DNA from: Mucor racemosus
Taxonomy: Eukaryota > Mucoromycota > Mucoromycetes > Mucorales > Mucoraceae
Reading direction: 5' to 3'
Length of the DNA: 64,000 bases
Assembly (NCBI GenBank): GCA_027405735.1
Contig: JAPEHQ010000002.1
Span: 1,426,001 to 1,490,000 of the forward strand
Below, piece by piece: positions 11,501 through 23,460 of this stretch; the first letter of the stretch is position 1, and each line of letters begins with the position of its first letter. A program made the position numbers and the translations under genes. The notes under the pieces are model-generated. The model saw nothing but the letters and a program-made list of their open reading frames with translations. It did not search any database and was not told the origin of the DNA.

Positions 11501-14286
11501 ATCGTAATTCTGCATATTGCTTCATTTCGTGCCCTTACGGGATTACTTTTGTCGGGAGCGCTTGGTCGCGTTTATTAGACAACATTCTCGGGGATCTTCC
11601 GTTCTGTTTGACATATATCGATGACGTTTATTGTGTAACACAAACAAACGATATGGATCTACATGCAAAGCAGTTAAGTATCATTATTGATCGTTTAACA
11701 AAGAATAAACTCATCCTGAATATGGCTAAAGCTCACATTGGTAAAACAGCCATTGTGGTATTGGGTCAAACAATTAGCCGTCAGGGTCGCAGCATTTGCA
11801 CCAAGCGTCTAACTAATATTTGCGATGTACCATATCCACAACATCCAAAAGCTCTTAAATCTTGTCTGGGTATGTTCACTTATATGCGCGATCATTGTCC
11901 AATGGCCAGTAAATTAACTTGGCGACTCGATGCTCTCCGTAATATTGGTGATTCTGTCCCTATTCAATGGACACCCGAACTAAAACATGATTTTGATACA
12001 ATCAAAGAAGTATTAGCATCCAAGCTCGTATTATCTCCTATTGATCCATCCTTACCTTTGATTGTGGCAGTTGATGCCAGTGATCACGCTTTAGGCACAT
12101 GCTTATTTCAGGAGCTCAAATATACCCAAGCGAGTGGCGATCATGATGACGCTACCCCAAAAACAATTACCAAAATCAGATATATCGCATTTCATAGTCG
12201 AAGCCTATCCAAAAGCGAACGCAATTGGCATGTGCAACGTCGTGAATTGGCTGCTATTGCCATGGCATTAAAAGTGTACGATGACTTTCTCTTCGGACGT
12301 CATTTCATACTATATTCAGATCATCGCAGCTTGACACATCTCTTCACACAAACACCAATTAATGAACACTTTGTTGATTACTTTGATACTCTACTAAGAC
12401 ACTCTTTTGAAATTCGTCACTTGAGTGGATTACAGAATGTATTACCTGATTTTTTATCACGCCTTTATCATTCTGATAATCAAGCTGATGGGGCCGATGG
12501 GAATAATAGTTCCAAAGTATACAAACAACGAAAGGGTTTTTCATTGACAAATGCGGTGAATAAAGAAACCTCGTTCAAACCTAAAAGTATTGAACATTTT
12601 ACCAATAACAAATCTACAAGATTAGTAGCGTTTGCTCAAGCAACCCACAAATTTAGTGAACAAAACTATGTGATTGTACCAGAGGCTGATAGAAAAACAT
12701 TATTGAAGGAAATTCATAATGAAAGTGGCCATTTTGGAGCAGACAACATTGTAAAATCAATCCGAAATCAAAATATGAATTGGTCCGGGATACTACAAGA
12801 CGCAATTGATATTGTTAGTAGTTGTTCGACTTGTGCCAAATTCAATATAAAGAAAAAAGGATACTCCCCTTCACGATCTGTTTATTGCTATCTTCCAGGA
12901 GATGGTTATGTAATGGATTTAGCGGGTCCGTTCTCATCTAATTCAAACCTGTACACTTACCTATTAATAATGGTAGATGTATGTACTCGTTTCGTAATCC
13001 TAAAACCCTTGGTTGACAAAACAGCTAAAAGTGTTGCGGTCGCAATGATCGAAGCATTTGGCATTATCGGCCTTCCACGATTTTTTGTAGCATCAGATCA
13101 TGGTGCAGAATGGGCGAATCAATTACATACGATGCTATTTCAATCTATGCAAATTGAGAAACGCTATTCGACACAATACCATCCTGAAGGCAACGGAATT
13201 TCTGAGCGATATGTGGGCATTGTAAAGAAAACTTTAGCAAAGTTGTTAAATGGAAACATTGAAGACTGGCACAACTACCTACCTATATGTGCATTGCTAA
13301 TTAATAACAAAATATCAAAGAAATTACAAAGCTCACCTTTTTCATTAATGTACGCTCGTAACATGAACGCACCTATTAATTATTATGACCCTCAAGGCAA
13401 CTTGAAAAGTAAACGCTACATGTCCAATGAAGAGCTCTTGAAGCGCATTGATTACATGGGACAATTAGTTTTTCCAGCAATTGCAGAACAACATCAACGG
13501 TACACTGATAAATTGCATGGTAAAATTGATCAGAAAAATGTGCAGGTTAATTTTAAAGCAGGAACTTACGTGATGCATAAAATTCTACACAAAACTAATG
13601 CGTTTGCACCATCATATGTGGGACCATATCAGGTTATTCGACAGAATGATGGGGGTGCATATATTTTACGGGACGAAGAAGGCATGTTAATGTCTCGGAA
13701 CTATGTAGCTTCTGAACTAAAGGCAATCAACCAAGAAGAGATCGTTCCAAAGAGCGAATTATTTGAGGTTGAGGCAATTATTCAAGATAATGGTAATCCA
13801 CAAAATCGCGAATATTTAGTGAAATGGAAAAATTATAATAAGGATCATAATTCATGGGTCAAAACTGATGACTTTACTGATACGGAATTTATTATTGATT
13901 ATTGGAAAAAAGTAAAGAAAGATCATGCAGGACGACCTGTTGATGTAAAGAAAATAATTAATGATAAAAGAAAACAAGCACAAAATCACATAAAAAATGA
14001 TTTCGCGCCAAGTAATATTTATCGTGAAATTGCTGAATCACCTGATTTTGCAACTGATATTCCACAGATCCAAACAAATATTATCCATAAGAAGCATTCG
14101 GGACTGAAAACCCCAACTAAAATGATCACACGACAAATGGCCCAGAGAAATTTCCAACTTAGTGAAGCAAATTCTATTGAAATCCAAGATGGTAAACGAA
14201 AATTTGGGACATTTGACTACCACCAGCTAAACAATTCAAACAAGAAATCTAAGGATGAATTGCGTAGCAAACAACAAACCTATTAG
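8530..14286 (+). CDS. Ty3/gypsy gag-pol polyprotein interrupted by one in-frame UGA
   Basis: The frame from ATG 8530 runs to 14286 with a single stop, UGA at 9514-9516; both sides are in the same phase. The upstream part (328 aa) is an acidic, Asn/Ser-rich leader and the first half of the Gag capsid domain. Pol can also be read from ATG 9568 (1572 aa). Numbered from 9568: rest of capsid 1-110, a zinc knuckle near 185 (CGHCKKV...GHQC), aspartic protease LIDSGSDISLL near 365, reverse transcriptase with YIDD near 683, RNase H from about 830 (VAVDASDHALGTC), integrase with HHCC zinc site (HNESGHFG...CSTC) and D,D-35-E residues in MDLAGPF, ASDHGAEW and HPEGNGISERY (1050-1220), and a chromodomain near 1395-1450 (YLVKWKNYNKDHNSW). 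The stop falls inside the capsid domain where Gag proteins usually have a conserved Trp, so a nonsense change is likelier than a designed gag/pol boundary. Confidence 0.92.
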
Positions 14287-14309
14287 AACTAACAACTGTA
14301 GACGAGTTT

Positions 14310-14321
14310 GGTGGGGGAGAA
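14310..14321 (+). promoter_or_regulatory. Polypurine tract
   Basis: GGTGGGGGAGAA lies immediately before the 3' LTR. It is the expected primer for plus-strand DNA synthesis. Confidence 0.8.
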
Positions 14322-14549
14322 TGTAGGTTTTTGCCTATTATTTATGTTAAATCTCATTTCAATCCCATATTGAACCTGACATCCAAATGGAATTGAAATG
14401 GTATAAATACTTTTAGAATCCAGGACCTGATGGCTCCTGGCTTCCTTTTTTAACTTAATAATAAAGACCCTACGTTCTCCGTGATATAATCGCTTGTAGT
14501 CTTTATTTTATTTGTATTGGAAATAATCGTTATCTACATATAACTCTCA
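14322..14549 (+). repeat. 3' LTR of the Ty3/gypsy element
   Basis: 228 bp, identical by eye to the 5' LTR. It is followed by the right copy of the AATGC target duplication (14550-14554). Confidence 0.95.
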
Positions 14550-14724
14550 AATGCTATGGTCTTGTAATTAGATTGAGTCTATTAAGATAGAAGTACTAAG
14601 GGATGGACGTTGTTGGTGTTACTAAAAGTAATTGACTAATTACTTCGATCAATACTTACTAAGCGTTAAACATGGTTAATATGTAACAAGTAGTATTAAG
14701 TAATAATACATCAGTTATGGTTGT

Positions 14725-15035
14725 ATTTGATGTATCATTCTTAAACCGGATCATGTCAAATCCAAAAAAGTAAACAATAACAGATCCGGAACCGGAAGTT
14801 CCTTAATTAAATATTAACTATACAATGCTCCTAAAAGCATGGTATAGAAGCATGGTACAAAAGCATAATACGCCAATACGATATTCCAACATGATATACC
14901 AACATGACACATTACTATTAAATAATATCTAAACTACCTTATCACATCATTAATTCCCCAAATCAAATAGTATATAAACCCTATTAATTTCATTCCAATA
15001 AACGATATCTCTTTACTTGATTAAATTTCTAATTT
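14725..15035 (+). repeat. LTR-like relic with TATA motif
   Basis: Starts near TGATGTATCATTC and contains GTATATAAACCCTATTAATT followed by AATAAACGATATC. The same pair of motifs recurs at about 16830-16880, so the two are probably 3' parts of solo or degenerate LTRs of one older family. No internal coding region is present. About 170 bp between the Ty3 element and this relic shows nothing recognisable. Confidence 0.45.
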
Positions 15036-15244
15036 TTGTTTAACCTAAACATATTTTGATAAATTACCTACTTGTGCTTGCCGGGCTAGAAGCGCAACTA
15101 AATACCCCCTCACCTTTTTTCTTCGTTTTACCTTTCTACGCATAGCTTTTAAAAGATTATCAATTGTTTTCTTCTTTTCTTTACTCCAGTATTTTAGTGC
15201 TACAGTATTTCGGAAATCCATTTTCTTTATATATATTATTGTGC

Positions 15245-16510
15245 GCCATCTAGTATCATACGCTATCACCTTCTACAGTGTCAATACATCTTACAATCTA
15301 TTGACAACGAAATGTATTGAAGTGCAAAGTCTTGATATCGGATATAATAAGAAAATCCTAGCGTACTAAGTACTAATTTTAATCCAGTAATTACCAAGAA
15401 CGCTTGGACCTCAATTATGATGATACCATATTATTTCATCCCAGTGGTGGTTAATCATGAAATGTCAAAAGAGTCTGTATAAATAATCTTGCCAGAATAT
15501 TACACTCTTATTAACAATACATCCTTTGGATGTATTTATATACATTAATTATAACTATTCCTAGGGTTTTACTATCTAAGAATATGATGTAAGTCAATGA
15601 TCCGCATTGATTTACTGTAACACTAATTATAGACTGTGACCTTGGATGTGAGACCTAGGATGAGTATTGGCATAACAAATCAAACAAGTAGCTATCAAAT
15701 CAACATCCAAGAAACACATTTAGCGCAGCATTGAAACAAGGTAACTCAAAAGCTTTGTAAGCACGGTTAAATTATGATTGATTTATTTCCATCCATCGAT
15801 TACTATCAAATAGATCTAATGGTTCAATAGTGGTGCCTTAAATTGCATCTCAGGATCTCAATGTCAAATCAATATACTGTACAGTAAAAGTCCATACTTT
15901 TATATTTGAAGTGAACTAAGCTAGATTCCCATCATAAAATACCTCAATTAAATGTCATCTCATTAAAAACATGCTATCAAAGATAAGACTATATAGTAAA
16001 TAGACAATTACATGAAGATAGCAAAGGTATAATACTCAAATAAGAGATGCTAAAATACTAAAGTAATGTGGGATATCCCAAATAAAAAATACAAAAAGTA
16101 CATGCTTATCAAGTAGAACAAGTAAGGGCTGTTCTGAAAGCATGATTGACAAACTATATTTAAAACACCGTTCTTGATCCACCAAATCAATAACCAAACA
16201 ACCCAACATTTATACTACTCAAAATTAATGGAATCGTTGACAATTGCAATACAATTGCAAGATAGTAAATAATCACCAAATAATATAAACAGAGACGTAG
16301 AATAACCATTTTATTGCACATTATCCATATTTTAATAAAGAAGGATTTTAATAGTATTCTTTATCGCTTTTTACACCCATATTTTACTGCAATATTTAAA
16401 TAAACGATGTCTTGTTTTTATTATACAGTTAAAGAACTGGTTCAATACTCATTCTCCTTTAATTATATTCTTTTTTAAAATATTATTTATCAAACATGAA
16501 AATATAGGAC
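15245..16510 (+). repeat. Degenerate repeat, longer relative of 55715-56245
   Basis: Three blocks (about 15247-15457, 15689-15913, 16394-16505) match 55718-56240 in order and orientation. Shared words include CTAGTATCATACG, AAGTGCAAAGTCTTGA, ACGCTTGGACCTCAATTATG, ACATTTAGCGCAGCATT and TGGTTCAATAGTG. Two segments of about 230 and 480 bp are absent from the distal copy. The second holds the GTTCTGAAAGCATGATTGACA word also present near 8100. No protein-coding frame of note. This is probably an old retroelement terminus. Confidence 0.6.
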
Positions 16511-16639
16511 ACAACAGGTGGTTTTATTGGACAGAAATATTATGTTTTGCTAATGGTTTTCTCAATTCACTGTCATTTGTGAAAGTAGTGATCTATCAGA
16601 ATTACAACATTCGATATATAGAAGATCTCCGACAAATCT

Positions 16640-16890
16640 TAGCAGAACTTATCTATCCAGAAACTGGTTCCTGTCACCCAGGAACTAATAATGAAACACA
16701 ACTTATATATAGCAATATTACCACTGAGACATAACATGTTATATTCATACACATTAATAATAATATCTATTGTCATATCTAATGGATCTCTGTCCATTAG
16801 ATCTTATCACACAATCCCAATAACTATATAAACCCATATTTAATTCATTCTAATAAACGGTACTTTTTACGTTGATTTTTAATTATTAAA
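16640..16890 (+). repeat. LTR-like relic, second copy
   Basis: CTATATAAACCCATATTTAA then AATAAACGGTAC at about 16830-16880 matches the 3' part of the relic at 14725-15035. The left boundary is uncertain. Confidence 0.4.
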
Positions 16891-17080
16891 GTCTCGATAA
16901 ATCAAGTAGAAATATAAATTTTTATGCAAGATACGTTTAAATCTACCATCATGTATAATTGGAGGTTAATTGGATCAATATTCACAAGGATAGGATTTTT
17001 TTTTCTTTGTTTTCTGCAGTTGTAAATATTAGTTTATTATCTTTAAAACTTAAAAATCATTATCCAGGGCTTAATTTTTG

Positions 17081-18230
17081 TATTCACAAGATAGGTCTAA
17101 TTGATTGCTACTCTGCATTTTTTGTTTTAGCAAAAAATATTGATTTTTCGTCGAGATAATCAAAATAATAGTTTATATCACAGCTTAAAATCTATATTTA
17201 CGGGGCTCCAAAATTGATCTGAAAAAAAGATCGAAAAATGGTTCAAAAAACAAAATTGTTTAAATGATCGTAAACTGCAAAGCAAGTCAACTTAGCAAAT
17301 TAAATAGATCTTTTACAGTTTTGAATTCTGCATACATCTAAACAAAAATGAAAAAAACATTCCTCATTAAATTTTGCGTAAAATGCAATTGAAATTTTGG
17401 AGGTTTTTTGAAGATGCGCATCACTTTTTATAAGCATATTTACAATATAATTTATTCAAATGATGCGCAAAAAAATTATCTATCGATTGAGCTATTGCAA
17501 AATCTTCTAGCTGCATTATTCGTAGAGAAAACAACATTTTTGTCCAATTTTTTCTGTTTCAGAATTTGGGATGAGGGTATACAAGGGAAAATTGAGGTTA
17601 GAGATGAGGGTGTCTCTTTATACACATTTTTGAGGATATCTCCGCGAAAAATCAATATTGTGAAAAACTCTAAATTGGGTCTGAGAGAGCTTAACGAGCT
17701 TAATGACATGAATGCAAAAAAAATGTTGCTCAATTTAACCAATATTTTGAAACCTACTATAGAAATGCCAAAAAAAAATGAAAAAAAATAGAAGTGCTCA
17801 GAATTTTTTTATATTAAAACATGTTATAGAGCACTTCAAAACAAGTAAATTTTATTATTAAAAAGTGTTGGTATAGCTTAATTATTTCTGGAGATATGAA
17901 GCCTCAAAGTTTTCAATGCTTTAGCAGTAAAATACGCGTAAAAAATCTGAAACCTTAGCACTGAAAAATTAATACCAATTGTAAAAAATAGGATATTTCC
18001 GGATACTTATTTTTGAATTAAAGGTGAACATCTCAGGTACATTGGGATATAATTTTATCTTGGTGTTATTTAGTGAAAAAAAAAGTATAGCAGCGATGAA
18101 AAGTGAGACCCAGTTTTCAAGGAAAAAGCAGTGGATTTTACGTGTTTTTGAATCTTTTGTGAGATATGAATTAAGTTCAAGAACAAGTATTGTATTGCAA
18201 TTAATTCATGAATATTTTCTAATACCTAAA
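17081..18230 (-). repeat. Family-1 ~1.1 kb repeat, copy B (inverted)
   Basis: Reverse-complement match to copy A over its whole length. The left edge reads TATTCACAAGATAGGTC (shared with copy D); right-hand landmarks are TGGTGTTATTTAGTG and GAGACCCAGTTTT. On + strand 17408-17791 it carries the longest open frame of the family (127 aa), including LYTFLRISPRKINI and RELNELNDMNAKKMLLNL, which also occur in copy A. It resembles no protein family I know. Confidence 0.8.
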
Positions 18231-20589
18231 GTATATATATCATAAAATTTTTCAATATGGGATTATATGGAGAGGGGGAGGGGCGAAATCCGATTTTGAA
18301 GAATGAAAGTATTGAAAAATCGCTTTCAGAAATTTCAATTTTTCCAAGTTGTACATACAAAATATTTATCAGAATCTGTATACTATATGGAATACAACAA
18401 TTTTTATTATCTATTAAATCAAGGCATCACAGAAAGTCGGTGGGTTCGTCAACTAAAGATTGTAAAAACAAAAACATAATATGATTTAATAATGCAAAGC
18501 AACATGATTTTTATTAATTCTTTATCATAAAAGGAAATTCAATTGAAGACAAAAAGTTCGAACGTTTGAATCCAACAGTAATAAGTGAATTTAAGTATCT
18601 TTGCTTTGAAATTCTAAATTCTTTTCTAGATTTAAGATGCTCAATATATTACCATCACTCTAAGCTGATCTTCGGCTAATTTGGTTTAAACTTTTTTTTT
18701 TTGTAGACCTCCATTAAAAATAATTGACAGCACATTGAAAATATGCATTGTAGTTTAATTAAAAAAGATTCAATCAGGCAGAAAATAACAGTTGATAAAA
18801 GTATCAAAATTCAAGTGGACTGGATCGATTAAAAAGCTTTATTGGAATACTCATTCTCACTAAACCCAATGGAAATCTAGCAATGTGAGGATATACTAAT
18901 TAGGCTGAATTTACGATATGGGAGTATTATTTGGATGGAAAATTTCGCTTGAATATCCAACTGTGTATCTAGACTCAAGACATTTCAAATGTTTCATAGC
19001 TTAATCATTATGCACATGGCTTTGTGGTATGATATTGGCCATGAGTGACTTCATGAATCAATGAATCGAATAAACTTATTATTAGCAAAATGACATTAAG
19101 AGATATCACAAAAATATGTTGTATTTCACCAAATTTTGAAAAGTGCATCTATTAGACACATGAAGTATTCAATCAACTTAAACGAGGTGTAAATTAAGCT
19201 GTTTTCAACTATTGTTTTGATAAGCTTTTTACTGTACTGATCTTCTTTTCTACAGTCTTGTTAGCAGATCAGTTTAAAAGATTGATAAATAACACTACAA
19301 CCGTAACCAAGTTGATCGCACGACTTGCAGGTTTCTATAGCTCTTGAACGCAAATACATTAACTAGTGCCAGTGGCTATAGTTTAAGGCTGTCCACTTTT
19401 ATTGCTGATTAAGTGATATAGGATTTGGCACTGATGGCAACACCTCAATTACTAATTGTCCCTGTTACTCTGGTGTCCTGTATTATATTTCGATTTGTAT
19501 TTGATCGAAAAAACACAAATAATTCACCCTCGAAAAACAAGTTAATGTAAATTCGTAATCCTATTAGTGGGCATCAACCTCAAAGTACCAAAATTTACAC
19601 ATTTTATGATTGACTCAAAATAAAATCAATATACTGAAATACACCTACCACTTTTTAGTAGTAGATCCTCAAGTATATTCGTTTTTTCGTATATAATTGG
19701 TTGAAAACCGTATTACATTTCTTCATTATCATGCGAAATTTACTGAATCTACCAAACTGATCTACTACAGCATAAATGAGGATATCAATATCTATTTACT
19801 TTTATTGGTCAGTTTTTTTTCTGAATCTACTAAACTTTGAAATTGACGTCCCCCTATTTTATAAATAAATGACACCGTTACAGTACATGCATTGGAATGG
19901 TTTCAAAACCTAAAATTTATACTTTTTATAGTTTAAAATTCTTTGAACCAAATGTAACACAAGTGTTTGTCATGTTTCAATTTTCTGCTGTGGCTCGTGT
20001 ATGGCTTTATTTCAAATTGTAACCTTAAATATGCCAAAAAGAATCAAAATGGCCTTGCACAATTAATCATCCGAGAGCGTAGCCAGATTAGTAGAAAGGT
20101 TGGGGTATGCTGTTTAAAAGTGCCATACAATTATTTATTCAAAAGTGGAATGATTGACAACATTATTTTATAAATGCCGTAATTTATTATGAATTATCGT
20201 AAACAAACAAAGAAAAAAAGGAGTGATTAATCAGCTTATTATAATCAGGCACACAATAATAAATCAAAAAGTTCAATATTGTAAATAAATGAAATTTGAA
20301 TGTATAAACATGCCCAATAAAAAAACATGTAATTACGCATAGATGACAGAAGCCAAGGATAAACGAATTATATGCAGATGTAAATCAACGAGAAAAAATA
20401 TCACAATACTCTTGACACATCTACGATTGATTTCATCAGCCTAAAAATGGTAAAACGAGTGTTAGTGCTTGAGAAAAGCCATAAAAGTTCATATAATTTG
20501 AAGGTTGTTATTTAATTTATTTATTTATGGTAGATATGTACTAGAGTAATGATAAAATTATGTTTTAAAGTGTAAAAAAAAAAAAGACA
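18231..20589. other. Gene-free stretch
   Basis: About 2.3 kb of AT-rich DNA with only short, low-complexity open frames. I see no RNA gene, repeat pair or promoter that I can support. The last ~200 bp may be the 3' flank of the fasciclin gene on the minus strand. Confidence 0.5.
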
Positions 20590-21859
20590 TTAAGCGGTAG
20601 AAGTGGCAGAACTGGCAGTGTCGGCAGAACTGGCAGTGTTGGTAGAACTGGCAGTGTTGGTAGAACTGGCAGAGTTAGTAGAACTGGCAGAGTTGGTCGA
20701 ATTGGTAGAACCGGTAGAATCGGTAGCATTCAGTATCTTGTTAATAACATGCATGACACCATTGTTGAAGAAAATGTTAGGTTCAACAATACGAGCAGTG
20801 TTATTCAAAGTAATGACATTGGAAGTGCTATTGACAGATACGGGCAAACTTCCGTTGTTCATGGTAGTCAAATTGAATTGACTACTGTTGGAAGCAGCAT
20901 CATCAGTGAAGTTGGTAGAATAGTAGACGCCTTCGACGAAATGGTTCAAAATCAATTCTTTGAGAGTATCGTTATCCATGTTCTCCAAGTCAACATTCTT
21001 CAAAGCTCTGTCGCTGGGAGCAAAGAATGTGAAATTCTTACTGTTATCGAGATGAGCAGCAAGTTCAGGATGTTGCTGGAGAATATCAGCAAGGTCGTCA
21101 ACATCATCGGTTCCTTGGATTACGACACTAGGGCTCATAGGAGGAATCAAGACTATTAAAATAATACATATTAATAAACTAAATCAACAATTGTAGCAGC
21201 TATTAAAAAAACTTACTAGATGTAATGACATTGGCATAACCGTTAGAAGCTTCAAGATCATGATAGCGAACATCGGCCTCATCATTACCGTTACCAACTT
21301 CATATTCAAGATATTGGCTGTTGGCTTGTAACCAAGTTTGATTGTTAAATTGTTTCCAAGTAGCATTGTTCTCAATGAGAACAGGCAAACCAGTACCAAG
21401 AAGGTCAACATCTGTCTTGTTCAAGATAGAATGGGCAACGTTAACATAGTTGCTCATGTTGGCAAGTTGAACCTTATCATCAAGGACATGATAGCTAACA
21501 ACGTCAGCGAGAGTAAGGTTTTGAACAGTCAAGTTAGCAGGAGGATAACCGGTAGCATTGAGGTTATGAGATTCAGCATAAGCTCTCCAAAGCAAGATAA
21601 GCTTGTTCATAACACGATTATTAGGGATAAAGCAAGTATAGTTACCAGGTTGACTCAAGAGATCAACAACAGGCTTATAGCCGGAGTCAGATTGTATAAA
21701 ATCAACAAACTTGGAGACACCCAAAGTATTGTTAGGAGCTGTCAAAAGCTCAACAAGAGTAGCAGAACTATTACCAGTGGGAGGATCTTGCTGTTGTTGT
21801 TGAGCAGCGGCGGCAGATGCACCAAGAAGAACAAGAGATAAAAGCTTACCAAGTTGCAT
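20590..21859 (-). CDS. Secreted protein with two fasciclin (FAS1) domains
   Basis: Exon 1 (21217-21859) and exon 2 (20590-21152) flank a 64-nt intron (GTAAGT...TTTTAATAG); the join gives ITSILIPPMSP and a 401-aa product. It begins with a signal peptide (MQLGKLLSLVLLGASAAAAQ). FAS1 domain 1 covers about 30-210 (VVDLLSQPGNYTCFIPNN, VVSYHVLDD). Domain 2 covers about 220-355 (FTFFAPSDRALKN, LILNHFVEGVYY, GVMHVINKIL). Many NxT/S sites suggest N-glycosylation. The C-terminus is a Ser/Thr/Asn/Ala repeat (SSTNSASSTNTASS) coded by a degenerate minisatellite. There is no hydrophobic tail for a GPI anchor, so secretion into the wall or medium is more likely. FAS1 proteins usually act in adhesion; that role is inferred. 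Confidence 0.88.
20600..20725 (-). repeat. Coding minisatellite in the fasciclin gene
   Basis: On the + strand units of about 18 bp based on GTAGAACTGGCAGTGTTG repeat imperfectly six to seven times. They encode the Ser/Thr/Asn/Ala tail of the fasciclin protein, so its length may vary between strains. Confidence 0.8.
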
Positions 21860-21934
21860 ATTTTAATTTAAATGAGAAAATATTACAAAAATTAATTAAT
21901 TGAAAAAAGATATTTTAACGAAATTGAACACTCT

Positions 21935-21942
21935 CTTTATAT
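21935..21942 (-). promoter_or_regulatory. Putative TATA box of the fasciclin gene
   Basis: On the minus strand ATATAAAG lies about 76 nt upstream of the ATG at 21859, a usual distance for a fungal core promoter. Confidence 0.5.
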
Positions 21943-23460
21943 CATTTTCGGTATGAAGGAGAGCCTAAATCAGAAAAGCGAAACCAAGTCTGTGAGTGGC
22001 AATGAGGTAATATTAAGCGTTTCACTTTATCGAATTTTCTGCATGGGATTAGATTTATCCATGTACTATGTTTCTTAGCATTGGCCAAGATTTAATATCT
22101 TTCCCCCGGTTCTTGCAGAAGAGATAGAATCCCTTGTTTCTATTGGGAATCTTTTTTTTTTTTTAATGCAAAAAAAAAATATGACGAAAATTACTTTGTT
22201 CATTGTCTTGTCTAAATGAAAAGCAGCCAATTATAAAACTTATAGAACCTTTTGGATTTTCGTCAATTCAGGGTTTTATCGAGATATCAGCTCAAAATCT
22301 AAACATCGAAAAAAAGTAAATTTCCACCGAAAAAAAAACGAAAATGCTTATAATAAACTGAGTGCCGTTTCGATTATACCAAAACCAATAATGGAAGCTA
22401 TTTAATTTTGAATTACAAATACCATTATTATAATTCTATCTTTCATTTACATCTTATTTATTAACACATTTTCTCTGCCAAATTCATGCCATTTAATTAT
22501 GGCATTAACCTATCCGGAACGGTTTAGCCTAATTCCGGTAAGCTTCCGGCCCGAAATTAATTTCACGTGATTAAAATATCAACTGACAGGTCATATTTGA
22601 CAGATGTAATTTAATCTCAGACGAAAGAATGGATCATAACTGTTTGCGCAGGGTAGTCTGTCGCAACGAGTCTGTGCTTTCGAAGCACCTGTCAGGTGCT
22701 GTATTTGGGTTGCTTGAGTAACTCAAAGATCTTATATGATGATTTACGTTATCCCTGGCTGAATGGTGTGGCCTCTTCGGACGCCATTATCGTTGTTGAA
22801 AAGCTTTGTACACATTTAAATATCTGAATAACTTTTTTTTTAATGAATTTCATCAAATTTTATTAAAAGATTGCTGAAAATTCTTTTTTCGCAGAATTTC
22901 GAACAGAAGGTAAAATTTTGGAAAATGTTGTATAGAAACTTCCCTCTGCATTAACACAAGATAAAACGAGACGAAACACACCATAACATTGTTTAAAGTT
23001 GTTCTTAACCCGTGCAATTGCATAATGTTATCTACATATCATGCATGTACATCACTGTATATGTATTTTCTAATATTTGGATTTAATGTTGACATGTATC
23101 GGCAGTGTTTTGGCAGTTTATAAAGTCATCAAATCGCAACCACAAGGACTTTAGGTTTGTAGCACATTTAAATTTAACCTTTTACGACAAAATTACATAA
23201 TTGTGATATAAACGTTGCTATTAATATTTTTTAATAGATCATTCTTGTGAAAAGAAACAACTTTTCTACCTCAAAAATTTAAAAATTCAAGCGGTAAATT
23301 AGGGAAAATGAAGTGTTCTAGAAAATTTCGAACAAAGTAAATAAACTTTAGCAGCCGTCAATATACTGAATGAAACAAAAACATCTCTTTTTTTATTATT
23401 TTATTTCTACAAACATCACAATAAATAAAACAATTGCGTGTCTCTCTATATTTACTACAA
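21943..23460. other. Intergenic stretch with a hairpin cluster
   Basis: No coding frame is recognisable. A GC-richer island at about 22500-22800 contains three overlapping or adjacent short palindromes (22674-22726, described separately). The rest is A/T-rich with homopolymer runs. Confidence 0.5.
22674..22726. other. Cluster of overlapping hairpins
   Basis: GTGCTT-TCG-AAGCAC (22674-22688) overlaps AGCACCTG-T-CAGGTGCT (22684-22700). TTGAGT-A-ACTCAA (22714-22726) follows 13 nt later. The first two share AGCAC, so they are mutually exclusive if transcribed. No known RNA family is recognised. Confidence 0.6.

Larger units (their letters stand above)
8223..14549 (+). mobile_element. Ty3/gypsy LTR retrotransposon (chromovirus), recent insertion
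   Basis: A complete 6.3-kb element. LTRs at 8223-8450 and 14322-14549 are both 228 bp, begin TGTAGG, end CTCTCA and appear identical by eye. A 5-bp target duplication AATGC lies at 8218-8222 and 14550-14554. Between them is one long gag-pol frame with protease, reverse transcriptase, RNase H, integrase and a C-terminal chromodomain, in the Ty3/gypsy order. A purine tract (14310-14321) precedes the 3' LTR. No tRNA-type primer site starting TGG follows the 5' LTR. Identical LTRs imply very recent insertion, but one UGA interrupts the frame at 9514. Confidence 0.96.

Noticed and set aside
15045..15269. 74-aa minus-strand frame with a Lys/Arg-rich stretch
   Set aside because: It spans the edges of two old repeats and has a basic low-complexity composition, so it is not a believable gene.
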